Source: CAJQND01 sp051010055 | GTDB taxonomy: Bacteria > Pseudomonadota > Alphaproteobacteria > Rhizobiales > CAJQND01 | DNA length: 25,687 nucleotides | Direction of reading: 5' to 3' | Assembly (NCBI GenBank): GCA_051010055.1 | Contig: JBPCVY010000166.1 | Span: forward strand, 1-25,687 | Shown: piece after piece, positions 8,204-15,722 of the stretch | Layout of the letters: each line of letters opens with the position of its first letter | Numbering within the stretch: position 1 is the first letter of the stretch | Made by a program: the position numbers and the translations under genes | The notes under the pieces: model-generated | Databases searched by the model: none | What the model was told of the DNA's origin: nothing | The model's input: the letters and a program-made list of their open reading frames with translations, nothing else

Positions 8204-8280
8204 GAACGGTGGCAAATACTATGGCCGCTTTCGCAACCACTCCCACAAGGGGGGGAAGGGGAGTGCATTTACCACCGTTC
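8204..8280. other. Nested stem-loop in intergenic DNA (14-bp outer stem)
   Basis: 8204-8217 pairs with 8267-8280 (core AACGGTGG and CCACCGTT) over 14 base pairs with one mismatch. Inside, CACTCCC at 8238-8244 pairs with GGGAGTG at 8259-8265. There is no T-tract, so it is not an obvious terminator. It could be a REP-like intergenic repeat, an mRNA 3' structure or part of a small RNA. No second copy is present in this window. Confidence 0.5.
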
Positions 8281-8291
8281 TGAAGGTTTCA

Positions 8292-8330
8292 TCACACATA
8301 GAGCAACCCAGCTTTCCTCTACATGTGTGA
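8292..8330. other. Second intergenic stem-loop
   Basis: TCACACAT at 8292-8299 pairs perfectly with ATGTGTGA at 8323-8330, and AGAG at 8300-8303 pairs with CTCT at 8317-8320 past a two-base bulge. It lies 38 bases before the FNR-like box at 8369 and directly follows the larger stem-loop. Confidence 0.45.
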
Positions 8331-8368
8331 ACCATGCCTAAAAATAGTGCGAATTCGGGGATTCATCT

Positions 8369-8382
8369 TTGACGTAAGTCAA
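8369..8382. promoter_or_regulatory. FNR/FixK-type box, perfect palindrome TTGAC-GTAA-GTCAA
   Basis: TTGACGTAAGTCAA has perfectly matched half-sites of the CRP/FNR type (TTGA-N6-TCAA). Its centre is at 8375.5. A class II arrangement would start transcription near 8417, about 19 bases before the ATG at 8436. The -10 region is not close to consensus, as expected for an activator-dependent promoter. Confidence 0.65.
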
Positions 8383-8435
8383 TGCCGGGCATTTTTTTTG
8401 CTTTAGGTGAAAGCAATACTGCCAAGGGGTGAGTA

Positions 8436-10013
8436 ATGCGGGATCGAAGCGGCGATAAACTGGAAGTAGTTATTGAATTTCTTTCTAATCCAGCCACTTA
8501 CGATGCTTGCCCCGATAGTGTCAGTGTTCACCAAACCCATGGCGCATATGTTTTCCTTGCTGGTGAAGAGGCTTGGAAAATCAAAAAGCCGGTGAAGTTT
8601 CCCTATATGGACTTTTCCACCCTGGCAAAGCGCAAACAGGTTTGCCTGCGCGAATTTGCCCTCAACAAACATGCTGCGCCGGAGATTTATCTCGGTGTGG
8701 TTCCCATAACCCGGGAAAAGGATGGCGCGCTGGCGTTTGCAGGAGCCGGGGAGGTGGTTGAATGGGCCGTTCACATGCGCCGCTTCCATCAGCAATGCCT
8801 GTTGGAAAATATCGTTGCGGAAGGTGAGTGCACCGAAGCGCTGATCGATGATGTTGCGCAAGTCATTGCGGATTATCACGACAAGGCGCCGCGGATAGAA
8901 AATGCCGACTATGAAAGCCTCGTCAAAGATATTGTCGATGAACTCTCTGAGGCATTTGACCAATACCAGAAAGAATTGGAAGGACTGTCGGCGCAATCCT
9001 TCGAACCACTTGCCCGTGCGCAACTTCAGCAGGCGGCATATTGCCTGAAAATGCGCGCTGAGCGAGGATTTGTGCGCCGGTGCCATGGCGATCTCCATTT
9101 GCGCAATATTGTGCTGATCGACGGCAAGCCGGTGCTCTTTGATGCATTGGAGTTCAGCGAAGATTTCGCCACTTCCGATATTCTCTACGACCTGGCGTTC
9201 CTTCTGATGGATCTGGATCATCGCGGAGAACGCCCTGCGGCCAATCACCTGCTTAACCGCTACCTTCATATCGCCAACGAGCCGGCCGATCTCTATGGCT
9301 TGCGCGCGCTGCCATTGTTCCTTTCCATTCGCGCTGGCATTTTGTCCATGGTGGCGCTTAACCGTCTGGAACAGGTTTCGGAGGCAGATAGCCAAGAGGC
9401 GGCAGCGCTGCGAGCTGAGGCGCGCCGCTACTACAAAGGGGCAATCGAATACCTCCAACCAAGCAAGCTTTGCCTGATTGCGGTTGGCGGGTTTTCCGGC
9501 ACCGGCAAAACCACCATGTCAGTCCGCCTTGCTGGCAATATTGAAGGGGCGATTGGCGCGCTGCATATTCGCAGCGATGTTGAGCGGAAAGCCCTGTTCG
9601 ATGTGGCAGAAACCGACCGGCTTTCCTCAGAACATTATTCCTCCGAGGTGAGTGAGCAGGTCTACGACGTGCTGTTTCAAAAGGCGCGCATTGCCCTAAA
9701 GGCCGGCCAGCCGGTAATTGTAGATGCGGTTTTTTCACGGGCCGAGCACCGGTTGGCGGTCGAACAAGTTGCAAAAGACTTGAGGGCTGAGTTTCTTGGT
9801 TTATGGCTCTCAGCTCCGGAAGAAAACTTGATTGGCCGGGTTGAAAGCCGCATTGGCGATGCATCGGATGCAACACCGAAGGTTGTGCACAGCCAAATCA
9901 ACCAGGGCACGGGCCCCATTTCCTGGCAACCGGTTGATGCAAGCGGCAGCCGGGAGGAAACCTTTAAGAACGCGGTGGGTATTGTGGCGGCAGCTGAAAC
10001 CTGGGAGCGCTGA
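8436..10013 (+). CDS. APH-like kinase fused to P-loop ATP-binding domain (Rv2004c-like)
   Basis: 525-aa cytoplasmic two-domain protein. Residues about 30-330 resemble aminoglycoside phosphotransferase-fold kinases, with the catalytic-loop segment HGDLHLRN (217-224) and the metal-binding segment FDALEF (235-240). Residues about 345-525 form a zeta-toxin/gluconate-kinase-like P-loop domain with Walker A GGFSGTGKT (351-359, Lys358). The same fusion occurs as mycobacterial Rv2004c, which belongs to the hypoxia (DosR) regulon and lies beside a universal stress protein. Here it is near usp and preceded by an FNR-type box. AAGGGGTGAG precedes the ATG. Substrates are unknown. Antibiotic resistance is not implied by the fold. 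Confidence 0.88.
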   Translation: MRDRSGDKLEVVIEFLSNPATYDACPDSVSVHQTHGAYVFLAGEEAWKIKKPVKFPYMDFSTLAKRKQVCLREFALNKHAAPEIYLGVVPITREKDGALAFAGAGEVVEWAVHMRRFHQQCLLENIVAEGECTEALIDDVAQVIADYHDKAPRIENADYESLVKDIVDELSEAFDQYQKELEGLSAQSFEPLARAQLQQAAYCLKMRAERGFVRRCHGDLHLRNIVLIDGKPVLFDALEFSEDFATSDILYDLAFLLMDLDHRGERPAANHLLNRYLHIANEPADLYGLRALPLFLSIRAGILSMVALNRLEQVSEADSQEAAALRAEARRYYKGAIEYLQPSKLCLIAVGGFSGTGKTTMSVRLAGNIEGAIGALHIRSDVERKALFDVAETDRLSSEHYSSEVSEQVYDVLFQKARIALKAGQPVIVDAVFSRAEHRLAVEQVAKDLRAEFLGLWLSAPEENLIGRVESRIGDASDATPKVVHSQINQGTGPISWQPVDASGSREETFKNAVGIVAAAETWER

Positions 10014-10035
10014 TGGAGGTAAGCTCTGCTTGTCT

Positions 10036-10209
10036 CTATGCTGCCGCTTCGATGGTTTTCAGAAGGGTCAGAACTTCGCTCAGGCCGGGGCTGATTTCCG
10101 GGCTCGGCGCGCGATGGGCAGGTGCGCCAGGGCGGCGGTAATTGTCAGTTGAGGTTGTGCGGCGGGGCGGCTCGGTGCGGATTGCGTGTCTTGCGGGGGC
10201 GGTTTGCAT
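10036..10209 (-). CDS. Possible small proline/arginine-rich protein
   Basis: 57-codon frame that I do not recognise. The first half is Pro/Arg/Thr-rich and probably disordered; the end (LSEVLTLLKTIEAAA) could form a helix. Support comes from a GGAG six bases before the ATG and a high share of G or C at third positions, as in neighbouring genes. An upstream ATG at 10221 would add four residues. It is convergent with the kinase gene and lies downstream of a nested palindrome at 10263-10301. With no homology in hand it remains tentative. Confidence 0.4.
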   Translation of the reverse strand: MQTAPARHAIRTEPPRRTTSTDNYRRPGAPAHRAPSPEISPGLSEVLTLLKTIEAAA

Positions 10210-10262
10210 TGTGGTCTCCATCAGCTTGTCAAATTCAGTGATGGCACTATGGCAAACCGGCG

Positions 10263-10301
10263 CTGAACGCTCTCAGAACGGGCCGTTCATAAAGCGTTCA
10301 G
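10263..10301. other. Nested palindrome (cruciform-like)
   Basis: CTGAACGC at 10263-10270 pairs with GCGTTCAG at 10294-10301. Between them, GAACGG at 10276-10281 pairs with CCGTTC at 10283-10288. All four arms are variants of GAACG/CGTTC. A further hairpin, AGAGAA-GG-TTCTCT, follows at 10306-10319 and a 12-base palindrome, TGAATTAATTCA, at 10325-10336. It may be a regulator site, a 5' leader structure for the small ORF at 10209, or a bidirectional transcription end. Confidence 0.45.
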
Positions 10302-10357
10302 GTGTAGAGAAGGTTCTCTTGTCATGAATTAATTCACTATTTCAATGTGTTACGAGT

Positions 10358-10798
10358 TTATCTGCTATAGGGCACGAACTCTTCTTTCGATGCCACCTTA
10401 TCGTAAAGAATGCGGGCGACGTGGTTGAACTCCTGGGTCATCCAATACACCCGAGGCCAGCCGGCGGCATCAGCACGGGCGTAAATCTCTTCAATCAGTT
10501 TGCGCGCAACGCCGCCACCGCGCACTTTCGGGTCGACGAACAAGTCCTCCAGATAACAATATGGTCCTTCTGCCCATGTTGAGGGATGCAGGATGCAATG
10601 GGCAAACCCGACCGCTTTGCCGTCTTCATCTGCGGCAATGATGCAAAACATGTTGGGATTGTCATCCAGCAACCTTTGCCAGGTAAGCTCTGTCACACCA
10701 TCCGGCAGGGAGTGTTTATAGAAAGTGAGGTAGCCTTGCCAAAGCGGGTTCCACCCGGCGCGGTCATGTGCGCCAGCCGGTCTGATGGTGACATTCAT
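10358..10798 (-). CDS. GNAT-family N-acetyltransferase
   Basis: 146-aa acetyl-CoA-dependent acetyltransferase. The core is LEDLFVDPKVRGGGVARKLIEEI, where the RGGGVA segment is the pyrophosphate-binding motif A. The C-terminal WMTQEFNHVARILYDKV matches motif B of GNATs acting on small amines. GGAG precedes the ATG at 10798. The open frame continues upstream to 11185, but that part runs through the TerB gene on the other strand and lacks family sequence. The acceptor substrate is unknown; diamine or amino-acid acetylation would be a guess. Confidence 0.88.
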   Translation of the reverse strand: MNVTIRPAGAHDRAGWNPLWQGYLTFYKHSLPDGVTELTWQRLLDDNPNMFCIIAADEDGKAVGFAHCILHPSTWAEGPYCYLEDLFVDPKVRGGGVARKLIEEIYARADAAGWPRVYWMTQEFNHVARILYDKVASKEEFVPYSR

Positions 10799-10910
10799 GG
10801 GGGGCTCCATTTGTTGAACGGCAAAGAGGGTGTTTGGTGCTTGCGCATTATGGCAGTTGAGGCCAAATAACCAGTGCGGCCAGCACCCGGATTGATTACG
10901 GTACAATGAA

Positions 10911-11378
10911 ATGAAACTGATATTCGATAAATTTTCCAACCTTTTTGAAAGGGCAGCGTTTGAAAGCGATGGCGAAGATGAATTGCGCCGCGCAATTGCC
11001 GTTCTCATCGTGCATGCCTCAGCCATTGATGGCGATGTGGATGAGCGCGAAATGGTGCGCCGCGATGAAATTCTGAAGAACAAGTTTGACCTGAGCGATA
11101 ATGAGCTGGCAGAGGTGATTGCCGACGCAACGCGACAAGACAATGAAGCCACGGACCTATACAAATTCACCAGCGTCCTCACCAAGCATCTCGATCAGGA
11201 TGGGCGCAAGGATGTCATAAAAATGCTTTGGGAGATTGTACTCGCAGACGGCCGTATCGATGCTTATGAATCGAATCTTGTATGGCGGCTTGCCGAACTG
11301 ATTGGCGTCTCGACAAGAGATCGGGTAAACCTGCGCCAACAGGTTGAGGCCGGCCTTACAGGGCGTGCCGGCGGGTGA
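10911..11378 (+). CDS. TerB-family (tellurite resistance-like) protein
   Basis: 155-aa all-helical cytoplasmic protein of the TerB/COG4103 type. Two helical segments, each with an acidic turn, are visible: IVHASAIDGDVDEREMVRRD and IVLADGRIDAYESNLVWRL. Such Asp-rich turns are typical of TerB and may bind metal. ATG 10911 is used because a nearer upstream ATG (10906) ends at once. The gene stands alone, without other ter genes, so tellurite resistance should not be inferred; isolated copies of this type are common in alphaproteobacteria with no known role. It ends 19 bases before the first SDR gene. Confidence 0.82.
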   Translation: MKLIFDKFSNLFERAAFESDGEDELRRAIAVLIVHASAIDGDVDEREMVRRDEILKNKFDLSDNELAEVIADATRQDNEATDLYKFTSVLTKHLDQDGRKDVIKMLWEIVLADGRIDAYESNLVWRLAELIGVSTRDRVNLRQQVEAGLTGRAGG

Positions 11379-11397
11379 ATTTCGAGGGGAGAGTTAA

Positions 11398-12201
11398 ATG
11401 GCGGATCAAGACGGTCACCCCGTTGCCTTGATTACCGGCGCATCGAGCGGCATTGGCGAGATGCTGGCTTACGAGATTGCAAGCTCGGGCTACACCGTTG
11501 TGCTGACGGCCCGTTCTGAATCCGAGCTTAACCGGGTTGCCGGCGTCATGACCGCAAAACTTGACACCACCGCCATTCCCATTGCGGCTGATATTTCCGA
11601 CCCGGTATCCATTGACGAGCTTCACGATGAATTACGCCGGCGCGGATTGCAGGTGGACGTGCTGGTGAACAATGCTGGGTTCGGGCTGAACGGCGCTGCA
11701 ACAGATCTCAACCGCGCCCAGCAGTCCAAGATGATTGATTTGAATGTGCGCGGGCTCACGGACATGACCTTGCGGTTTCTACCCTACATGCAGGCACGCG
11801 GTTCTGGCGGGGTGATCAACATGGCATCTATGGCAGCCTTTATGCCGGGTCCTTATATGGCCGTCTATTACGCCACCAAGGCATATGTGCTTTCTTTCTC
11901 AAAGGCTTTGGCCAGCGAAGTGCAGGGCAGCGGCGTTACAATTTCGGTTGCCTGTCCGGGAGCTGTCGACACAAGCTTTCAGGCGCGCGCCGGCATGGAA
12001 GATTCACTGGTTGTCAAAACCACACCAAAACAATCGGCAGAAGAAGTCGCGCAAGCGGTGTGGACCGGGTTCCAGGCAAAGAACCTTGTTGTCGTTCCAG
12101 GATTTTCCAACTGGCTTCTTTCTGTTCTGGTGAAGTTCATTCCAAATGGCGTCATATCGCGCATGATCAAACGGTTGCAGGTGCCGGCAGATGTGGACTG
12201 A
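11398..12201 (+). CDS. Short-chain dehydrogenase/reductase (SDR), first of a pair
   Basis: 267-aa classical SDR of the DltE/YqjQ-like group, acting as an NAD(P)-dependent oxidoreductase. The cofactor motif TGASSGIG is at 13-20, NNAG is present, and the catalytic Tyr157 and Lys161 lie in VYYATK. A ribosome site (GGGGAGA) precedes ATG 11398. The C-terminal part (WLLSVLVKFIPNGVISRMIKRL) is hydrophobic and basic and might contact membrane. It overlaps the second SDR gene by 11 bases, so the two are translationally coupled. The substrate is not deducible. Confidence 0.88.
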   Translation: MADQDGHPVALITGASSGIGEMLAYEIASSGYTVVLTARSESELNRVAGVMTAKLDTTAIPIAADISDPVSIDELHDELRRRGLQVDVLVNNAGFGLNGAATDLNRAQQSKMIDLNVRGLTDMTLRFLPYMQARGSGGVINMASMAAFMPGPYMAVYYATKAYVLSFSKALASEVQGSGVTISVACPGAVDTSFQARAGMEDSLVVKTTPKQSAEEVAQAVWTGFQAKNLVVVPGFSNWLLSVLVKFIPNGVISRMIKRLQVPADVD

Positions 12202-12985
12202 CGGGGCGATGTCTGGCGCCCGCCTTGAGGGCAAACGCGCACTCGTGACAGGAGCTGCCCGGGGCATCGGCCGCACCATTGCACATATGTTCGCCCTCCA
12301 GGGGGCAGCCGTTGCGGTAAGTGATATCGACAAGGAAGATGCAAAGGGGGCCGCGCAGGAAATCGCCGAAAAGACCGGTTCCAAGGCAATTGCAATACCC
12401 CATGACGTCACCAGCCCGAAAAGCTGGAAAAGCGCGGTTGAACAAGCAAAAGCCGGGCTAGGCGGCCTGAATGTGCTTGTCAACAATGCGGGCATTTGCA
12501 TTCCCGGAACGGTTGAAACCTTAAGTGATGAGGACTGGCAGAAAACAATCGATGTCGACCTTACGTCGGTGTTTTTGGGGTGTAAGGCCGCGATGCCAAT
12601 TCTGGCGGAGCATGCGCCGGGCGCCATCATCAACATCGCATCCATATCCTCGCTTATCGCAAGTGAGAACCTGGTTGCCTATAACGCGGCCAAGGCCGGG
12701 GTTTGGATGATGACCAAATCAGTTGCCCTGCAGGCTGCCCGCAAAGGCTACGATGTTCGGGTAAATTCCATTCATCCCGCCTTTGTTGATACGCGCATGG
12801 TCGATGATGTGGTGGGCGGGAATGACCCGGCGGAAAGCCGTGCGAAACTTGGCCGTCAAATTCCGTTGAAACGAATTGGGACCCCGGAAGATGTGGGTTT
12901 TGCCGCCATTTATCTGGCCAGTGATGAGAGCAGCTTTGTGACCGCCACTGAGCTTAAACTCGATGGCGGTGTCTCCGCCATGTGA
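12191..12985 (+). CDS. Short-chain dehydrogenase/reductase (SDR), second of a pair
   Basis: 264-aa classical SDR with TGAARGIG at 20-27, NNAGICIPG, and catalytic Tyr164/Lys168 in AYNAAK. The Asp in SDIDKED after beta-strand 2 favours NAD over NADP. The C-terminal LKLDGGVSAM is the usual SDR end. ATG 12191 overlaps the upstream stop. ATG 12209, preceded by ACGGGG, is an alternative that would remove six residues. The likely class is 3-hydroxyacyl/3-alpha-hydroxysteroid or cyclohexanol-type dehydrogenase, but the substrate is unknown. Confidence 0.88.
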   Translation: MWTDGAMSGARLEGKRALVTGAARGIGRTIAHMFALQGAAVAVSDIDKEDAKGAAQEIAEKTGSKAIAIPHDVTSPKSWKSAVEQAKAGLGGLNVLVNNAGICIPGTVETLSDEDWQKTIDVDLTSVFLGCKAAMPILAEHAPGAIINIASISSLIASENLVAYNAAKAGVWMMTKSVALQAARKGYDVRVNSIHPAFVDTRMVDDVVGGNDPAESRAKLGRQIPLKRIGTPEDVGFAAIYLASDESSFVTATELKLDGGVSAM

Positions 12986-13003
12986 GGAAAGTGCTGGCCG
13001 GGG

Positions 13004-13021
13004 CTTGCCTTCAAAGGCAAG
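13004..13021 (+). other. Short hairpin between SDR and amidotransferase genes
   Basis: CTTGCCT at 13004-13010 pairs perfectly with AGGCAAG at 13015-13021 around a TCAA loop, 18 bases after the SDR stop. Only two T residues follow, so it is at best a weak terminator or mRNA end structure. Confidence 0.35.
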
Positions 13022-13074
13022 TTGACCCAAATTCCTATATAGCCAGGCGGGAAGGGAAGCAGAAAACACAAGCT

Positions 13075-13806
13075 ATGGTGAAATCAGCAAAGCAAATTCT
13101 GATTATCGTGCATCAGGCGCAATCGACCCCGGGAAGGGTCGGCATGGCGCTGCGCAGGCGCGGCTATGAGCTCGATGTCCGCCGGCCATGTATTGGCCAT
13201 CCCTTGCCGGAAACAACAAAACCATATGATGGTGTGGTGGTTTTCGGCGGTCCCATGAGCGCAAATGACGGCGAAGAGCTTGATTTTATTCGCGAAGAAA
13301 TTAATTGGCTGGATGTGCCACTTCGCGAAAACACCCCGTTTTTCGGCATATGCCTGGGCGCGCAGCTCTTATGCAAGACGTTGGGCGGAACCGTCTATCT
13401 TCACCCTGAGGGAATGGCTGAAGTTGGCTACTACCCCATTTTCCCGACAGAGGCCGGGGCTAGTATCATGGACTGGCCAGGTCACATGTATCAGTGGCAC
13501 CGGGAAGGTTTTACCTTGCCTGATTCGGCAGAACTGCTGGTTGCGGGCGAGACATTTGAAAATCAGGCTTTCAGCTATGGGGATACAGCCATCGGCGTTC
13601 AGTTCCATCCCGAACTGACTTTGGCAATGATGCACCGGTGGACAGTCCTTGGGCGCGAAAGGCTCTCCATGCCGGGCACCCAAAAACCGGATGCCCATTT
13701 TGCAGGCCGCCGCCGGTACGATGAGTGTGTCAAAGTCTGGTTGGAAGACTTTCTCGACATCTGGCTTGCCAACAAAGCCTCAACGCGCCAGCAGGCCGCC
13801 GAATAG
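13075..13806 (+). CDS. Class I glutamine amidotransferase-like protein
   Basis: 243-aa protein with a complete class I GATase triad: nucleophile Cys93 in FGICLGAQLL, and His178 and Glu180 in QFHPE. The family releases ammonia from glutamine or hydrolyses a gamma-glutamyl bond (GMP synthase GATase-like, PuuD-like). No synthase partner is adjacent, which points to a stand-alone gamma-glutamyl hydrolase. The start at ATG 13075 gives the usual N-terminus (KQILIIVHQAQSTPG). The frame stays open to 12982, but that stretch has no family sequence. A purine-rich stretch, GGGAAGGGAAG, lies about 15 bases upstream. Confidence 0.85.
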   Translation: MVKSAKQILIIVHQAQSTPGRVGMALRRRGYELDVRRPCIGHPLPETTKPYDGVVVFGGPMSANDGEELDFIREEINWLDVPLRENTPFFGICLGAQLLCKTLGGTVYLHPEGMAEVGYYPIFPTEAGASIMDWPGHMYQWHREGFTLPDSAELLVAGETFENQAFSYGDTAIGVQFHPELTLAMMHRWTVLGRERLSMPGTQKPDAHFAGRRRYDECVKVWLEDFLDIWLANKASTRQQAAE

Positions 13807-13923
13807 CCACCGCTCAACCTGATTTTTTGCAAAATGCAACTTTTGAAGTTTGCAAATTGCGAAAACTTACGTCTTCTCCTGCACAAAACGCCAATTAACC
13901 AGCCAAATCACGCAATTTTCGCA

Positions 13924-14020
13924 TTGGCACGGCGCTTGCTCTGTAAGCATCAGCGCTGAGATTTGGTATTGCGTACTCAGCCAAGTTATGGACCGGGGGG
14001 CCTTTTGCCCCCCGTTTCAT
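13924..14020 (+). ncRNA. Candidate small RNA ending in a strong terminator
   Basis: The terminator at 13994-14020 is about 190 bases after the nearest plus-strand stop, with no convincing ORF between. Upstream of it is a stem-loop (GCTGAG 13955-13960 with CTCAGC 13976-13981). TTGGCA at 13924-13929 is a five-of-six match to a -35 box, but no good -10 follows at normal spacing. The alternative is a long 3' UTR of the amidotransferase gene. Confidence 0.35.
13994..14020 (+). terminator. Rho-independent terminator
   Basis: CGGGGGGC at 13994-14001 pairs perfectly with GCCCCCCG at 14007-14014 around a CTTTT loop, followed by TTTCATTTT. The T-rich side is only on the plus strand, so it ends plus-strand transcripts (the amidotransferase gene or a small RNA). 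Confidence 0.8.
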
Positions 14021-14035
14021 TTTCTGCAGCCGCGC

Positions 14036-15622
14036 CTACTGGTTCATGGTGACAAAGCACTTCACTTTAAGGCGCGCCCAATTGCTGGCGACATTCTGGC
14101 CCTCAACCTGCAACTGATAGTCGGCCTTAATAGACCTTTGGACGGGAATCCTTTCTTCCACGAATGCACGATAGCCGCCAAGTTGACCGAGGCGGGCATT
14201 GGCGGTTCGTATCGGTGACGCCTTACCGTTCTTTTGAACCATCCTGAAATAGACAGGTCCTGACCTTTTGGTTTAAAAGATGCACGGAAAAGTGCGACCG
14301 TAGGGCAAATGGGCAGTTTGGATTCCAGGATTTGCAGATGCGCAGCGCTTACCCTTACCGACCGGTTTTGCGGCGCCGGTGTGGGCGTGGTTGATCGTCC
14401 GGCACAATCAACCCGCAGGCGTTTCCAGCTTGATTTGATGGGGTGGCCATGAACAACAACCCGGTAGTTCAAATCCTGAGAGATGTTGGTTGCTAAGTCC
14501 TGGTGATGGATTGCGAGAATGCCGCCATTGTCGCGAAGCTCCGAATGCGCGGTGATATATGGTGACATCCAGCCATCAGAACGGACAATTCTGAACTTCA
14601 CAGGCCCAGGCCTGTTTGTGCGCACACGTGTGGTGATCTTGGCCGTATGTGGACAGGTCCTCCGGCCGGCGCCATGAATGATGGTGAGGGCGTCCGTGAC
14701 GGCGAATGGCCCCTGCGCAGGCTGCGGTTGGCGGTGTGTGCAATTCACCCGCACGCGCGCCCAGTCAGAAGAAACCTGCTGGCCGGCAATTTCGATTTTG
14801 TAGTGCCTGTTGGCGCTGCGATCGATATTCAGCTTATGGTCGCGCGAAAAGTGGGCGTGGTCGCGTGGACCTTCTGTTTTCACAGTGTAGTATGGCGTTG
14901 CAGCCCCGTTATGGCGTACGAGCCTGTACTTCACCGTGCCGGGCCGGTTGGCGTAAATCCACGCAGTCACTGTTGCCGTCAGCGGGCATGCGCCAGACCG
15001 CGCTTTAGGAGTTTCAAGGAAAAGTTCGGTGACCCGCACCGGCTCGGCAGGGCGCAATGCAGCGCACCGCAGGATTACCGGCGCCTGGCCCCAGACCGTT
15101 AGCGATCGCGTTTTCCGTTCTCCATTTTCTGCGCGACGCCCGGCAACTGCGCGCAATTTCACCGGAATTTTGATCTTGACAGCATGGTGTGATTGTTCGC
15201 TACGGCCCAGCGCCAGCAAATTGTTGCAGCGTGTCAGGAGTTGGTTTGTAGATATGCCCAAAGCGGCCAGAGATGCACGGACAGTATGAACTTCGCGAAC
15301 GCGCCTTGTGCGTTGGGTCCGGAATCTGGCGAGCTCACCATCTGCTGAACCCGAAAGTGAAGCGGGCGATATGAAGTAGCGCCTGATACGACCTTCCTTC
15401 GCGCGAATATCGACCCTGAGGCTCAGATCGATTTCGCGGGTTCTCACATTTGTCCAGCTTTGCCGGTTGTTGGAAGTAACGTGAATGACCGGTGCACTGC
15501 CGGTGCCGGAAATAGATGCGGACTCAAGTGTCGGATAACCATCACGGGCAAGGCCGGAAGATGCCAATAATGGGGTGAAAAGGAATGAAATGAGAAAAAT
15601 TGCGCAAAAATTGGCAGGTCAT
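14036..15622 (-). pseudogene. Secreted protein with three Ig-like repeats, frameshifted
   Basis: Exported protein of about 520-530 residues when repaired, of no family I can name. The main frame runs to 14272, where one base appears to be missing in the TTTAAAA tract (plus strand 14272-14278). The continuation is in the next frame and ends at 14036. Aligning the third repeat to the other two puts the shift exactly there. At the 5' end the main frame has a clear signal peptide (FLISFLFTPLLASSGLA) but no normal start. An ATG at 15622 would join it if one base of the A-run at 15595-15599 were extra. Otherwise TTG 15567 is the only start, without a signal peptide. This may be true decay or sequencing error in homopolymers. 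Confidence 0.7.
14057..15027 (-). repeat. Three tandem ~96-residue protein repeats
   Basis: Copies lie at about 14740-15027, 14404-14694 and 14057-14343. Each has a CP dipeptide near its start, a segment like NRPGPVKFRIVRSDG (third copy KRSGPVYFRMVQKNG), a segment like SPYxT, and an end like SSDWARVRVNC. The two conserved cysteines per repeat suggest one disulfide within a beta-sandwich domain. The copies have diverged strongly in DNA, so the duplication is old. Confidence 0.8.
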
Positions 15623-15722
15623 CAGAAAACAAGCTCAAAAAAGTGATCAAAAAATCTTCTGTGATCATGACGCAAAACTTGCTCTGCAATCAAGAGCGCG
15701 CGTTGCCTTTGTTCTCCGTTGT

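Noticed and set aside
8436..9430. Aminoglycoside resistance gene
   Set aside because: The APH fold is only distantly shared. The fusion to a P-loop domain and the FNR/usp context point to a stress protein, not drug resistance.
10799..11185. Long upstream extension of the GNAT frame
   Set aside because: It is antisense to the TerB gene and lacks acetyltransferase sequence. ATG 10798 has a GGAG and the right N-terminus.
10911..11378. Tellurite-resistance operon
   Set aside because: Only a lone TerB-like gene is present, with no terA/C/D/E/Z.
14268..14285. Programmed -1 frameshift at the UUUUAAAC tract in the repeat-protein gene
   Set aside because: The canonical U-UUA-AAC signal is in the wrong phase. 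The frame in use reads UUU-AAA, and slippage of either tRNA would meet a UAA or need mispairing. A missing base explains it better.
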